NCBI RefSeq assembly: GCF_030814415.1
Contig: NZ_JAUSVB010000007.1
Coordinates: 62,001-126,000, forward strand
Origin: Cellulomonas humilata
GTDB lineage: Bacteria > Actinomycetota > Actinomycetes > Actinomycetales > Cellulomonadaceae
Reading direction: 5' to 3'
Length of the DNA: 64,000 nucleotides
Shown one piece after another: positions 1 to 8,125 of the stretch (its first letter is position 1; every line of letters begins with the position of its first letter). The notes beneath the pieces were generated by a model. The model was not told the origin of the DNA and searched no databases. It worked only from the letters and a program-made list of their open reading frames with translations. A program made the position numbers and the translations under genes.

Positions 1-42
1 GGACGTCGAGGACCGCGGCGGACCGGCCGATCCGCCGCGATG

Positions 43-88
43 GGACAAGCGCTTTCCGCTCGTCGGCCAAACTAGGGAGAAGCGCTTC
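43..88. promoter_or_regulatory. Paired AAGCGCTT palindromes, possible LacI-type operators at left edge
   Basis: Two copies of the palindrome AAGCGCTT (at 47-54 and inside GAAGCGCTTC at 79-88) lie with centres 33 bp apart, about three helical turns. A third, imperfect palindrome, GGGAACCGGTTTCCC, follows near 101-115. The only gene to the right ends here on the minus strand, so these sites most likely belong to a leftward gene starting outside the window. CG-centred palindromes of this kind are typical of LacI-family operators, but the regulator is not in view. The rest of the first 145 bases shows no coding sequence. Confidence 0.35.
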
Positions 89-145
89 GACGCACCAGGG
101 GGAACCGGTTTCCCGAATGGTTTCATCGGGCCGTTTCTCATGTGT

Positions 146-892
146 TCAGTCGGGCGTCCAGTCCCGGCGGTAGCGGCGCACGAAGGCCTTGAGGATGCGC
201 GGCGGCGCCCACACGTCCGCGTTGCGCACCCGTGCGACCACCTCGTCGTGCTCCCTCGGCTGGAAGTAGCCGTAGTCCCGGTACACGCCGATGCGCGTGA
301 CGATGCCCGGGAGGTCGAGCTCGGGGTGGAACTGCGTCGCGTAGAGGTTCTCGCGCACCCGGAACATCTGCACCGGGCACGTCGGGGACGACGCGAGCAG
401 GATCGCGTTCGGCGGGAGCACGCTGCACGCCTCCTTGTGCCCGACGAACGCGTCGAACGACTCGGGCAGGTCCGCGAGCAGGGGGTCCAGCCGCCCGGCT
501 TCCGTGAGGGTGATGGTGACCGCGCTGATCGGCTCGGCATACGTGCGGTCGATGACCGCACCCTGGTGCACGCCCAGCGTGCCGACGCCGTAGCAGGCGC
601 CGAGGAACGGCAGGTCGCGCGCGACGATCTCGTCGAGGAGCGTCGACACCTCGGCCTCGACCCGGCGCTGAGCCGGCGACTTGCGCTCCTCGGGCGTGCT
701 CGCGTCGAACGGGCTGCCGCCGACGATCACCCCGTCGTACCGGTCGAGCGGCAGCGGAAGGATGGACGCCTGCTCCATGCGGACCCGCTCGAGCTCGTCG
801 GCGCGCAGGCCGCCGAACCTCAGGAACGACGCGTACTCCCCGTCGGCGGCGATCTCCTCCGCACGGGAGCTGAGCAGCAGGAAGCGGGTCAT
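146..892 (-). CDS. Class I glutamine amidotransferase domain protein
   Basis: A stand-alone class I glutamine amidotransferase of 248 residues, related to the GMP-synthase amidotransferase domain. The nucleophile elbow GACYGVG places the catalytic Cys at about residue 100. The His and Glu of the triad are in QFHPELD (about H189 and E191), so the full triad is present. No synthase domain is attached and the acceptor of the ammonia is unknown. Proteins of this type are often annotated simply as glutamine amidotransferase. The ATG overlaps the stop of the upstream oxygenase gene by four bases (ATGA), so the two are probably translated together. Confidence 0.85.
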   Translation of the reverse strand: MTRFLLLSSRAEEIAADGEYASFLRFGGLRADELERVRMEQASILPLPLDRYDGVIVGGSPFDASTPEERKSPAQRRVEAEVSTLLDEIVARDLPFLGACYGVGTLGVHQGAVIDRTYAEPISAVTITLTEAGRLDPLLADLPESFDAFVGHKEACSVLPPNAILLASSPTCPVQMFRVRENLYATQFHPELDLPGIVTRIGVYRDYGYFQPREHDEVVARVRNADVWAPPRILKAFVRRYRRDWTPD

Positions 893-1764
893 CCGACGCC
901 CGCCACCCGGCTGGCGTCGTCGGGTCCGAGCATCCACCGGATCGACCGGGTGGCCACGGCCCCCGCGGCACGGGCCGCGCGCAGCCCGGCCGGGCCGGGC
1001 CGGTCGAGGCCGAGCATCTCGAACGACCACGCCGGCATCGACGCGACAGCCGCCCGGGCCAGCAGCGTGTAGCCGGGCCGCAGCGAGCGCGGCACGGGCG
1101 GATCGTGCAGGAGGAAGTCGGCGGCGTCGCGCGCGGCGGCGGACGGGCCGAGGACCGGCCGGAACTCGTCGAGGGCCTTCTCCAGCTCGGCCACCGACTC
1201 GGGAACCCGCTCGGCGCCGAGCGCGACCGCCACCCGCGCCGCCTGCGCGAGGTACTCGTCGGCACCTGCCCGGTCCAGCGGTCGCTGCCCGTACACCCGG
1301 TGCGACCGCAGAAAGCTGTCCACCTCGGCGACGTGCACCCAGCGCAGCAGCGTCGGGTCGCCCGCGAAGTACTCGACACCGTCCGGCGTGACGCCCCGGA
1401 TCCGCTCGTGCACGCTGCGGACGCGGTCGATCATGGCGGTCGCGTCGTCGATGGTGGCGAACGTCGTCGTCGCGAGGAACGTGCTCGTCCGGGCCAGCCG
1501 ACCCCACGGGTCGCCGCGGTAGCCCGAGTGCGCCGCGACCGCCGCCATCGCCGCCGGGTGCAGGGACTGCAGGAGGAGGGCACGCATGCCGCCGACGAAC
1601 ATCGAGGCGTCGCCGTGCACGGTCCGGATCGGCGAGCCCGGCGGGTACCACCGCGGTCCTGGCGTGCCGTGGATCCGTTCGCGGCTGGCCAGCCCGTCGG
1701 GTCCGGCCACGCGCAGGAACAAGGAGGTGCCGGCGCGGTCACGGACGGACGAGAGGGGGCTCAC
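889..1764 (-). CDS. Oxygenase MpaB family protein (DUF2236)
   Basis: A 291-residue protein matching the DUF2236 family, which includes the haem-binding latex-clearing (rubber oxygenase) catalytic domain and fungal MpaB. Family-like features are the early DASMFVGGMRALLLQSLHP stretch and the later HVAEVDSFLRSHRVYG segment. Both carry His and Arg residues where family members bind haem. The protein is mostly helical and has no signal peptide. The GTG start lies 18 bases after the RNase HI stop. Its substrate is unknown; most actinobacterial members are uncharacterised. Confidence 0.8.
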   Translation of the reverse strand: MSPLSSVRDRAGTSLFLRVAGPDGLASRERIHGTPGPRWYPPGSPIRTVHGDASMFVGGMRALLLQSLHPAAMAAVAAHSGYRGDPWGRLARTSTFLATTTFATIDDATAMIDRVRSVHERIRGVTPDGVEYFAGDPTLLRWVHVAEVDSFLRSHRVYGQRPLDRAGADEYLAQAARVAVALGAERVPESVAELEKALDEFRPVLGPSAAARDAADFLLHDPPVPRSLRPGYTLLARAAVASMPAWSFEMLGLDRPGPAGLRAARAAGAVATRSIRWMLGPDDASRVAGVG

Positions 1765-1782
1765 GTCCCCATCCTGCGGCCG

Positions 1783-2235
1783 TCAGGCTCGGGAGCGCAC
1801 CTGCTCGACACCACGGTTGGCCAGCTGGTCGGCGCGCTCGTTGCCCGGGTCCCCCGCGTGACCCTTGACCCACACCCACCGGACGGTGTGCCGGGCGACC
1901 TCCGCGTCGAGGGCCTCCCACAGCTCCTGGTTCTTCACGGGCTTCTTGTCGCCCGTGCGCCAGCCGTTCCGCTTCCAGCCGGCGACCCACTTGGTGACGC
2001 CGTTCATCACGTAGGTCGAGTCGACGTGCAGCGTGACGTCGCACGGCTTGGTCAGGGCGCGCAGACCCTCGATCACGGCGGTGAGCTCCATGCGGTTGTT
2101 CGTCGTGAGGATCTCGCCGCCGAACAGCTCGCGCTCGTGCGCGCCGTACCGCATCCACGCACCCCAGCCACCGACACCCGGGTTGCCCTTGCAGGCCCCG
2201 TCGGTCCACATCTCCACCGTCGGCCGCTCGCTCAC
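1783..2235 (-). CDS. rnhA: Ribonuclease HI
   Basis: Cleaves the RNA strand of RNA-DNA hybrids, for example primers and R-loops, in the cytoplasm. All catalytic residues of the family are visible: Asp12 in WTDGACKGNPG, Glu50 in NNRMELTA, Asp72 in HVDSTYV, and His126 and Asp136 in KGHAGDPGNERAD. The 150-residue length is normal for a single-domain RNase HI. GTG at the start of SERPTVEMW is chosen because the core fold begins right after it; a longer reading would run antisense into the helicase gene. It is divergent from that gene, with 45 bases between the starts. Confidence 0.93.
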   Translation of the reverse strand: MSERPTVEMWTDGACKGNPGVGGWGAWMRYGAHERELFGGEILTTNNRMELTAVIEGLRALTKPCDVTLHVDSTYVMNGVTKWVAGWKRNGWRTGDKKPVKNQELWEALDAEVARHTVRWVWVKGHAGDPGNERADQLANRGVEQVRSRA

Positions 2236-2280
2236 GGCCCACACCCTAGACGTCGGTGCCCGTGGGACCATCGACGCACG

Positions 2281-4845
2281 ATGAGCACCCGCACACTGGC
2301 CGACCGCATCCCCGCAGATCCCACGGACCCCGACGCCCTGTACGAGGCGTTCACCGACTGGGCGACCGACCAGGGCCTGGCGTTGTACCCCCACCAGGAC
2401 GAGGCGCTGCTCGAGCTGGTCACAGGAGCCCACGTGATCCTGTCGACGCCGACAGGTTCGGGGAAGTCGCTCGTCGCGGTCGCCGCGCACTTCGTCGCGC
2501 TGGCCCAGGGCCGACGGACCTACTACACCGCCCCCCTGAAGGCGCTGGTCAGCGAGAAGTTCTTCGCGCTCGTCGAGGCGTTCGGCTCCGCCAACGTGGG
2601 GATGATGACGGGCGACTCCGCGGTCAACCCGGGCGCCCCGATCATCTGCTGCACCGCGGAGATCCTGGCCAACGTGGCCCTGCGCGACGGTGACGACGCG
2701 GACGTCGGCCAGGTCGTCATGGACGAGTTCCACTTCTACGCCGACCCGCAGCGCGGCTGGGCGTGGCAGGTGCCGCTGCTGGAGCTCACGAAGGTCCAGT
2801 TCGTGCTCATGTCCGCCACGCTCGGCGACGTCGGCTTCTTCGCGGAGGACCTGACGCGGCGGACCCACCAGCCCGTCGCCGTCATCGCGAACGCCGAACG
2901 GCCCGTGCCGCTGACGTTCTCCTACGCGATCGAGCCGCTGCACGAGCTCCTCGACGAGCTGGTGAAGACCCGTCGGGCCCCCGTCTACGTCGTGCACTTC
3001 ACCCAGAAGGAAGCCGTCGAGCGGGCGCAGTCGCTCATGTCGACGCCCCTGGCCAGCCGCGAGCAGCGGGACCGGATCGCCGACGAGATCGCGGGGTTCC
3101 GCTTCGGTCCGGGCTTCGGTCGCACCCTCAACCGGCTGCTGCGGCACGGCGTCGGTGTGCACCACGCGGGGATGCTGCCCAAGTACCGCCGCGTGGTCGA
3201 GCGCCTCACGCAGCGGGGCCTGCTGCCGGTCGTCTGCGGCACGGACACGCTCGGCGTCGGCATCAACGTCCCCATCCGCACGGTCCTGCTGACCAGCCTG
3301 GTCAAGTACGACGGCGTCCGCATGCGGCACCTGTCCGCGCGCGAGTTCCACCAGATCTCGGGGCGCGCCGGGCGGGCGGGGTTCGACACCGTGGGCGAGG
3401 TCATCATCCTGGCGCCGGAGCACGTGATCGAGAACCGCAAGCTGCTGGAGAAGGCCGGCGACGACCCCCGCAAGCTGAAGAAGATCATCCGCAAGAAGGC
3501 GCCCGAGGGGCAGGTCAACTGGACGGACTCCACGTTCGAGCGCCTGCGGGACGCGCCGCCCGAGCCGCTGACCAGCAGCTTCGCGGTGTCGCACGCGATG
3601 GTGCTGCACGTGCTGGCCCGCGAGGGCGATCCCGTCGCCGCGATGACGAAGTTGCTCACCGACAACCACGAGCCCACCGGTGCCCAGGGCAGGCACGTCC
3701 GGCGCGCGATCGCGGTCTACCGGTCGCTGCGCGCCGCCGGCGTGATCGAGCGGCCCTGGGTCGAGGACCCGACCGCACCGCACGGGCGTCGACGGGCCGT
3801 GCAGCTGACCGCGGAGCTCGCCCCGAACTTCGCGCTCAACCAGGCCCTGTCGCCGTTCGCCTACGCGGCGCTCGACCTGCTCGACCGCGACGACCCGGCG
3901 TACGCGCACGACGTCGTCTCCGTCATCGAGGCCACCCTCGACGACCCGCGCCAGGTGCTGTCCGCGCAGGAGAACAAGGCCCGGGGCGAGGCCGTCGCCC
4001 AGATGAAGTCCGACGGGCTCGAGTACGACCAGCGCATGGCCCTGCTCGAGGACGTCGGCTACCCCAAGCCGCTCGCCGAGCTGCTCGAGGCCATGTTCGT
4101 CACCTACCGGCAGACCAACCCGTGGGTGGCCGACCTGGCGCTGTCCCCCAAGTCGGTGGTCCGGGACATGCACGAGCGGGCGATGAGCTTCGCGGAGTAC
4201 GTCGCCTACTACCAGCTGGACCGCACCGAGGGTGTCCTGCTGCGCTACCTCGCCGACGCCTACCGCGCCCTGCGCCAGACGGTCCCCGAGGAGGCGCGCA
4301 CCGAGGAGCTGTGGGAGATCATCGAGTGGCTGGGCGACCTGGTCCGCCGCACGGACTCCAGCCTCCTCGACGAGTGGGAGCGCCTCAGCAACCCGCTCGA
4401 CGAGCACGGCGCGGACGCCCCCGGCGGTATCGACGAGGACGTCCCCGAGCCCATCACGGCCAACCCCCGGGTGTTCCGCGCCCTCGTGCGCGGTGCGTTG
4501 TTCCGCCGGGTGGAGCTGGCCGCGCGCGAGTTCTACGGCGGGCTCGCGCAGCTGGGGGACCTCGACGCCGACGGCGAGCCCTGGGACGCCGACCGCTGGC
4601 GGACCGCGCTGGACCCGTTCTACGACGACCACGACGAGATCCTCACGGGCGCGCCCGCCCGCGGCCCGGCGCTGTTCCAGGTCACGCCCGGCCGGGGGAC
4701 CTGGCAGGTCCGGCAGCTGCTCGACGACCCCGAGGGCGACCACGACTGGCGCATCGACGCGGCGGTCGACCTGGCCGGCTCCGACGAGACCGGCGAGGTG
4801 CAGCTGCGGATCGTGGCCTTAGGCCCCCTGGGCGACCTCACGTAA
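2281..4845 (+). CDS. DEAD/DEAH box RNA/DNA helicase with DUF3516 C-terminal domain
   Basis: A superfamily 2 helicase of 854 residues. Motif I TPTGSGKS lies near residues 56-63, motif II is DEFH at about 148-151, motif III SAT is at about 178-180, and motif VI QISGRAGRAG starts near 358. The C-terminal half (about 430 to the end) resembles the DUF3516 region found with this helicase type in actinobacteria. The Ski2-like core suggests RNA or DNA unwinding coupled to ATP hydrolysis; the physiological substrate is unknown. The ATG begins just after a short divergent intergenic region shared with rnhA. Confidence 0.9.
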   Translation: MSTRTLADRIPADPTDPDALYEAFTDWATDQGLALYPHQDEALLELVTGAHVILSTPTGSGKSLVAVAAHFVALAQGRRTYYTAPLKALVSEKFFALVEAFGSANVGMMTGDSAVNPGAPIICCTAEILANVALRDGDDADVGQVVMDEFHFYADPQRGWAWQVPLLELTKVQFVLMSATLGDVGFFAEDLTRRTHQPVAVIANAERPVPLTFSYAIEPLHELLDELVKTRRAPVYVVHFTQKEAVERAQSLMSTPLASREQRDRIADEIAGFRFGPGFGRTLNRLLRHGVGVHHAGMLPKYRRVVERLTQRGLLPVVCGTDTLGVGINVPIRTVLLTSLVKYDGVRMRHLSAREFHQISGRAGRAGFDTVGEVIILAPEHVIENRKLLEKAGDDPRKLKKIIRKKAPEGQVNWTDSTFERLRDAPPEPLTSSFAVSHAMVLHVLAREGDPVAAMTKLLTDNHEPTGAQGRHVRRAIAVYRSLRAAGVIERPWVEDPTAPHGRRRAVQLTAELAPNFALNQALSPFAYAALDLLDRDDPAYAHDVVSVIEATLDDPRQVLSAQENKARGEAVAQMKSDGLEYDQRMALLEDVGYPKPLAELLEAMFVTYRQTNPWVADLALSPKSVVRDMHERAMSFAEYVAYYQLDRTEGVLLRYLADAYRALRQTVPEEARTEELWEIIEWLGDLVRRTDSSLLDEWERLSNPLDEHGADAPGGIDEDVPEPITANPRVFRALVRGALFRRVELAAREFYGGLAQLGDLDADGEPWDADRWRTALDPFYDDHDEILTGAPARGPALFQVTPGRGTWQVRQLLDDPEGDHDWRIDAAVDLAGSDETGEVQLRIVALGPLGDLT

Positions 4846-4855
4846 GTTGGCCGTC

Positions 4856-5251
4856 ATGGCCACGTGGGACGACGTGCGGGACGCCGTGGCGGCGCTGCCG
4901 GAGACGTTCGAGGAGCCCGAGCGCAGCTGGCGGGTCGGGTCGAGGAAGCCGCTCGTCTGGGACCGGCCGCTGCGCGCGGTCGACCACCAGGCGCTGGGCT
5001 CGTCGGCCCCCGACGGACCGATCCTCGGCGCCCGCGTGCCGGACCTCGACGCCAAGGAGGAGCTGCTCGCGCGCCTGCCGGACGTCTACTTCGTGACACC
5101 GCACTTCGACGGCTACCCGGCGATCCTGGTGCGGCTCGACGCGATCGACACCGACGAGCTCCAGGACCTGGTGGTCGAGGCGTGGCTGACGCAGGCGCCG
5201 AAGCGCGTCGCGAAGGCCTGGCTGGACAGTCACCCGGACGGTCCGGACTGA
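4856..5251 (+). CDS. MmcQ/YjbR family protein
   Basis: A 131-residue protein of the MmcQ/YjbR (DUF1801-like double-wing DNA-binding fold) family. The N-terminal MATWDDVRDAVAALPETFEEP, the RKPLVWDRPL segment and the terminal LVVEAWLTQAPKRVAKAW are typical. Members adopt a CyaY-like fold, but their role is unclear and direct DNA binding is unproven for most. ATG is used; an in-frame TTG nine bases upstream is possible but adds only three residues. It follows the helicase stop by ten bases and may be cotranscribed with it. Confidence 0.85.
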   Translation: MATWDDVRDAVAALPETFEEPERSWRVGSRKPLVWDRPLRAVDHQALGSSAPDGPILGARVPDLDAKEELLARLPDVYFVTPHFDGYPAILVRLDAIDTDELQDLVVEAWLTQAPKRVAKAWLDSHPDGPD

Positions 5252-5279
5252 GACCGCCCCGGCGGGTTACCGTTCGCGC

Positions 5280-5540
5280 ATGAGCACCCAGCCCACAGAC
5301 GCCCCCGTGCGCCGCACCAGGTCGCCGCGGTTCGTGTTCCTCATCTGCCTGGTGGCCGCGCTCGTGTCCGCGATCTGGGTGCTCGGCATCCTGACGATCG
5401 CCGCCGCGGTGATCCTCGTGGTGACCGCGATGGTGCTCCAGGCCCGCGGCAAGAACCCCGCCACGTGGTTCGCGGCGAGCACGGGCGTCGCCGCCGGGAC
5501 GCTGATCTACCTGGTCATCGTGCTGATCACCGGCCAGTAG
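5280..5540 (+). CDS. Small membrane protein, function unknown
   Basis: An 86-residue protein with a basic, Pro/Arg-rich cytoplasmic N-terminus (about 1-17), one long hydrophobic region that probably forms two segments (about 18-54), and a third membrane segment at the C-terminus (about 63-84). It has no recognisable enzymatic motif. It sits 28 bases downstream of the YjbR-family gene on the same strand. Its stop codon abuts, with no gap, the stop codon of the convergent YccF gene. Coding is supported by strong hydrophobic periodicity and a clean ATG start. Confidence 0.65.
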   Translation: MSTQPTDAPVRRTRSPRFVFLICLVAALVSAIWVLGILTIAAAVILVVTAMVLQARGKNPATWFAASTGVAAGTLIYLVIVLITGQ

Positions 5541-5939
5541 CTACTGCCCGTAGGCCGCCATCATCCGGTCGGACGGGACGATCTGCTTGCCCAGCGGGAA
5601 CAGCGAGATGGGCACCATCTTCCAGTTGGCCAGGGCCAGCGGGATGCCGATGATCGTGATCGCCTCGAGGATGCCCGTGATGATGTGCGTGAGCGCCAGC
5701 CACCAGCCGGCGACGATCACCCAGATGACGTTCCCGATCACGGACCACGCCCCGGACGTCGGCTTGTCGACGACCGTGCGGCCGAACGGCCACAGCGCGT
5801 AGCTGGCCATCCGGAACGACGCGATGCCGAACGGGATCGTGACGATGAGGATGCAGCAGATGATGCCGGCGAGCACGTAGCCCAGGGCCAGCCAGAAACC
5901 CGCGAGCACGAGCCAGATGATGTTGAGCAGCGTCTTCAC
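5541..5939 (-). CDS. YccF domain-containing inner membrane protein
   Basis: A 132-residue membrane protein with two tandem YccF domains. Each carries the pattern NxIWxxxxGxWLALxxxxxGIxxxxTIxGIPxA: NIIWLVLAGFWLALGYVLAG near the start, and NVIWVIVAGWWLALTHIITG about 65 residues later. Four membrane segments are predicted. The function of YccF proteins is unknown. The start is the GTG before KTLLNIIW, because upstream codons do not resemble the family. It is convergent with the preceding small membrane protein gene. Confidence 0.88.
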   Translation of the reverse strand: MKTLLNIIWLVLAGFWLALGYVLAGIICCILIVTIPFGIASFRMASYALWPFGRTVVDKPTSGAWSVIGNVIWVIVAGWWLALTHIITGILEAITIIGIPLALANWKMVPISLFPLGKQIVPSDRMMAAYGQ

Positions 5940-6011
5940 CAGGCCAGCCTGCACCCCCGACGGCCGCGGACGGTATCCGGGAGGACCCTGATCCCGCCCT
6001 ATCGTGGCTCC

Positions 6012-6515
6012 GTGGTGAAGAAGGAGCACGCGCCCACCGGCACGCCGGCGCTCGTCGCGCTGACCGCGGCAGGTGTCACGCACACGGCACACGCCTACAC
6101 GCACGACCCCGCGAGCTCCCTCGGGTACGGCCTGGAGGCCGCGGCCGCGCTCGGCGTCCCGCCGGAGCAGGTGTTCAAGACCCTGATGACGGTCGTGGAC
6201 GGCACGCTCACGGTGGCGGTCGTGCCCGTGACCGGGCAGCTGGACCTCAAGGCGCTCGCGCAGGCCGTCGGGGGCAAGCGCGCCACGCTGGCGCCCAAGC
6301 CGGACGCCGAGCGCGCCACGGGGTACGTCGTCGGTGGCATCTCCCCGCTCGGCCAGCGATCGCCGCACCCCACGGTGGTCGACGAGACCGCGTGGCTCTT
6401 CGACACCGTCCTGGTCTCCGGCGGGCGACGCGGCCTCGACGTCGAGCTCTCCCCCGACGACCTGGTCCGGCTCACGTCGGCGACCGTCGCGGACATCGCG
6501 CGGTCCGACCCGTGA
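6012..6515 (+). CDS. ybaK: YbaK/EbsC-type aminoacyl-tRNA deacylase (Cys-tRNAPro)
   Basis: A 167-residue member of the YbaK/ProX editing family that hydrolyses Cys-tRNAPro made by mistake by prolyl-tRNA synthetase. Typical elements are GTPALVALTAAGV at the start, the central EQVFKTLMTVVDG containing the conserved Lys, and the GGISPLGQRSPHPTVVDE segment. The start is one of two adjacent GTG codons; there is no strong ribosome binding site at the right distance. The 3' end overlaps the next gene by four bases (GTGA), which points to coupled translation with the YggS protein. Confidence 0.88.
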   Translation: MVKKEHAPTGTPALVALTAAGVTHTAHAYTHDPASSLGYGLEAAAALGVPPEQVFKTLMTVVDGTLTVAVVPVTGQLDLKALAQAVGGKRATLAPKPDAERATGYVVGGISPLGQRSPHPTVVDETAWLFDTVLVSGGRRGLDVELSPDDLVRLTSATVADIARSDP

Positions 6516-7216
6516 TCGCCGAGCGACTGTCCGACGTCCGCCGCCGCGTGGCGCAGGCCGCCGTCTCCGCCGGCCGCGACCCCGCGGACGTCCGCCTGCT
6601 CCTGGCGACCAAGACGCAGCCGGTCGACCTGGTCCGCGAGGCGATCGCGGCCGACGCCCGGGCCAGGGCCGAGGACCCGAACCTGACCGCCGTGCTCGTC
6701 GGCGAGAACCGCGTGCAGGAGCTCGTCGCCAAGGGACCCGAGCTCGCCGGGCTGGCGACGGTGCACCTGATCGGGCCGCTGCAGTCCAACAAGGTCAACG
6801 CGGCCCTGCGCTGGGTGTCGTGCATCGAGTCGGTGGAGTCGCTGGACCTGGCCGAGCGACTCTCCGCGCGGGCGACCGGGCCTCTGGACGTGTACGTGCA
6901 GGTGAACGTGTCCGGCGAGGCGACGAAGCACGGGGTCGTGCCGGACGAGGCGGTCGCGCTCGCGGGGGCCGTCGCAGCACTCCCCGGCCTGCGGGTGGCC
7001 GGCCTGATGACGATCGGCGCGCGTTCCGACGACACCGCCGTCGTCCGGTCCGGCTACGCCCTCCTGCGGTCGCTGCGGGACGAGCTCGTCGCAGTGGGCA
7101 CTCAGACGGCGACCGAGCTGTCCATGGGCATGAGCGGCGACCTCGAGCTGGCCGTCGCGGAGGGTGCGACGCTGGTGCGCGTCGGCAGCGCGGTCTTCGG
7201 CGCTCGCCCGACGTGA
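6512..7216 (+). CDS. yggS: YggS-family pyridoxal phosphate homeostasis protein
   Basis: A 234-residue PLP-binding protein with an alanine-racemase-like N-terminal barrel. The PLP lysine is in LLLATKTQPV near residue 37. Other family signatures are GENRVQELVAKGPEL, HLIGPLQSNKVN and the phosphate-binding LSMGMSGDLELAVAEG. Family members buffer pyridoxal phosphate and affect amino acid metabolism, including branched-chain synthesis in some bacteria. The GTG start overlaps the ybaK stop. Confidence 0.93.
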   Translation: MIAERLSDVRRRVAQAAVSAGRDPADVRLLLATKTQPVDLVREAIAADARARAEDPNLTAVLVGENRVQELVAKGPELAGLATVHLIGPLQSNKVNAALRWVSCIESVESLDLAERLSARATGPLDVYVQVNVSGEATKHGVVPDEAVALAGAVAALPGLRVAGLMTIGARSDDTAVVRSGYALLRSLRDELVAVGTQTATELSMGMSGDLELAVAEGATLVRVGSAVFGARPT

Positions 7217-7455
7217 CCCCCGCGCAGCAGCACCAGCTGCGCGGTGCGCGTCGCTGCACCGGGTGCGCGGCGGCGCACGACGGCGACCTCGCGCGCGTGC
7301 AGCACGGTGAGGCGGCGAAGCTCTCGATCCAGGTCCATGTGACTCCCCTCGTCACGGGTCAGGAGCGCGCCGGCCCTGCACTGATACACGCGTCCAGCAC
7401 GATCGTCGGAGCGTCCGTCCTGCTGTCCCGTCGGCTCTGACGGCAGGATGGGGCC
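7217..7455. other. Intergenic stretch with one weak antisense reading frame
   Basis: There is no convincing gene in this 239-base gap. On the minus strand, an ATG at 7336-7338 has a good GGGGAG ribosome binding site five bases away and opens a 78-codon frame beginning MDLDRELRRLTVLHAREVAV, but this runs antisense into the 3' end of the yggS gene. Its early part is charged and could encode a short protein, yet the later part looks like shadow sequence. No strong terminator hairpin was recognised for the upstream gene pair. Confidence 0.4.
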
Positions 7456-7821
7456 ATGAGCGACGAGCGCCGGTTCCCGCGGTGGGTCTACGGCACGGGG
7501 TCCGATCCGGACGCCCGGTTCTCGCTGGCGAACGAACGGACCTTCCTCGCGTGGATCCGGACGTCGCTCGCGCTGCTGGCCGGTGGGGTGGCCCTGGAGG
7601 CCCTCGCGCTGCCGGTGCAGCCGGACCTGCGGTTCGCCGCAGCGATGGTCCTGGTCGTGCTGGGCGTCCTGGCCCCCGTGCTGGCGTGGATGAGCTGGGC
7701 CCGCGCCGAGCGTGCGGTCCGGCTGGGCACCTCGCTCCCGGCGCCGTCGGCGTTCGGCCTGCTCGTCGTCGGCGTCTGCGTCGCCGGTGTCCTGGTCCTC
7801 GTCGGGATGGCCGTCGGATGA
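7456..7821 (+). CDS. YidH/DUF202 family membrane protein
   Basis: A 121-residue membrane protein with the DUF202 signature ANERTFLAWIRTSLALLAGG at about 27-46 and three membrane segments (about 38-55, 66-86 and 98-119). The N-terminal part WVYGTGSDPDARFS matches YidH-type proteins. The molecular role is unknown. The stop overlaps the ATG of the next DUF202 gene (ATGA), so the two probably form a heteromeric unit or at least one operon. Confidence 0.88.
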   Translation: MSDERRFPRWVYGTGSDPDARFSLANERTFLAWIRTSLALLAGGVALEALALPVQPDLRFAAAMVLVVLGVLAPVLAWMSWARAERAVRLGTSLPAPSAFGLLVVGVCVAGVLVLVGMAVG

Positions 7822-8123
7822 GCGAGCCACCTCCGACGCTCGCAGCCGAGCGCACCCACCTGGCCTGGCGCCGCACCGCGATCGGGCTCACGGGCGGCGC
7901 GATCGCAGCCGCGCACCTGCTGCAGGAGTTCCTCGGTCCGGCCGCCTGGAGCCTCGCGGCCTCCGCACTCGTGATCTCCGTCGCGCTGGCGGTCGTCTCG
8001 CACCGGAGGCACCTCGTCGGCGGTGCGCTGCCTCCCGGTGGGCGGCTCGTGGCGGTCAGCGCCGCGGGAGTCGTCGTGATCGGCGTCGCCGCGCTCGCGT
8101 TCGTGGTGCTGCACGGCCCCTGA
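7818..8123 (+). CDS. DUF202 family membrane protein
   Basis: A shorter (101-residue) DUF202 paralogue carrying AAERTHLAWRRTAIGLTGG near the N-terminus and three predicted membrane segments. It is translationally coupled to the preceding YidH-like gene. Tandem DUF202 pairs of one longer and one shorter member are common in actinobacteria; their function is unknown. The gene is convergent with the lipoate ligase gene, with only two bases between the stop codons. Confidence 0.85.
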   Translation: MSEPPPTLAAERTHLAWRRTAIGLTGGAIAAAHLLQEFLGPAAWSLAASALVISVALAVVSHRRHLVGGALPPGGRLVAVSAAGVVVIGVAALAFVVLHGP

Positions 8124-8125
8124 GG

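Noticed and set aside
2240..4743. Very long minus-strand open frame antisense to the helicase gene, continuous with rnhA
   Set aside because: It has no domain or codon-position pattern of its own; high GC leaves non-coding frames open. Only the terminal RNase HI part is real, starting at the GTG near 2235.
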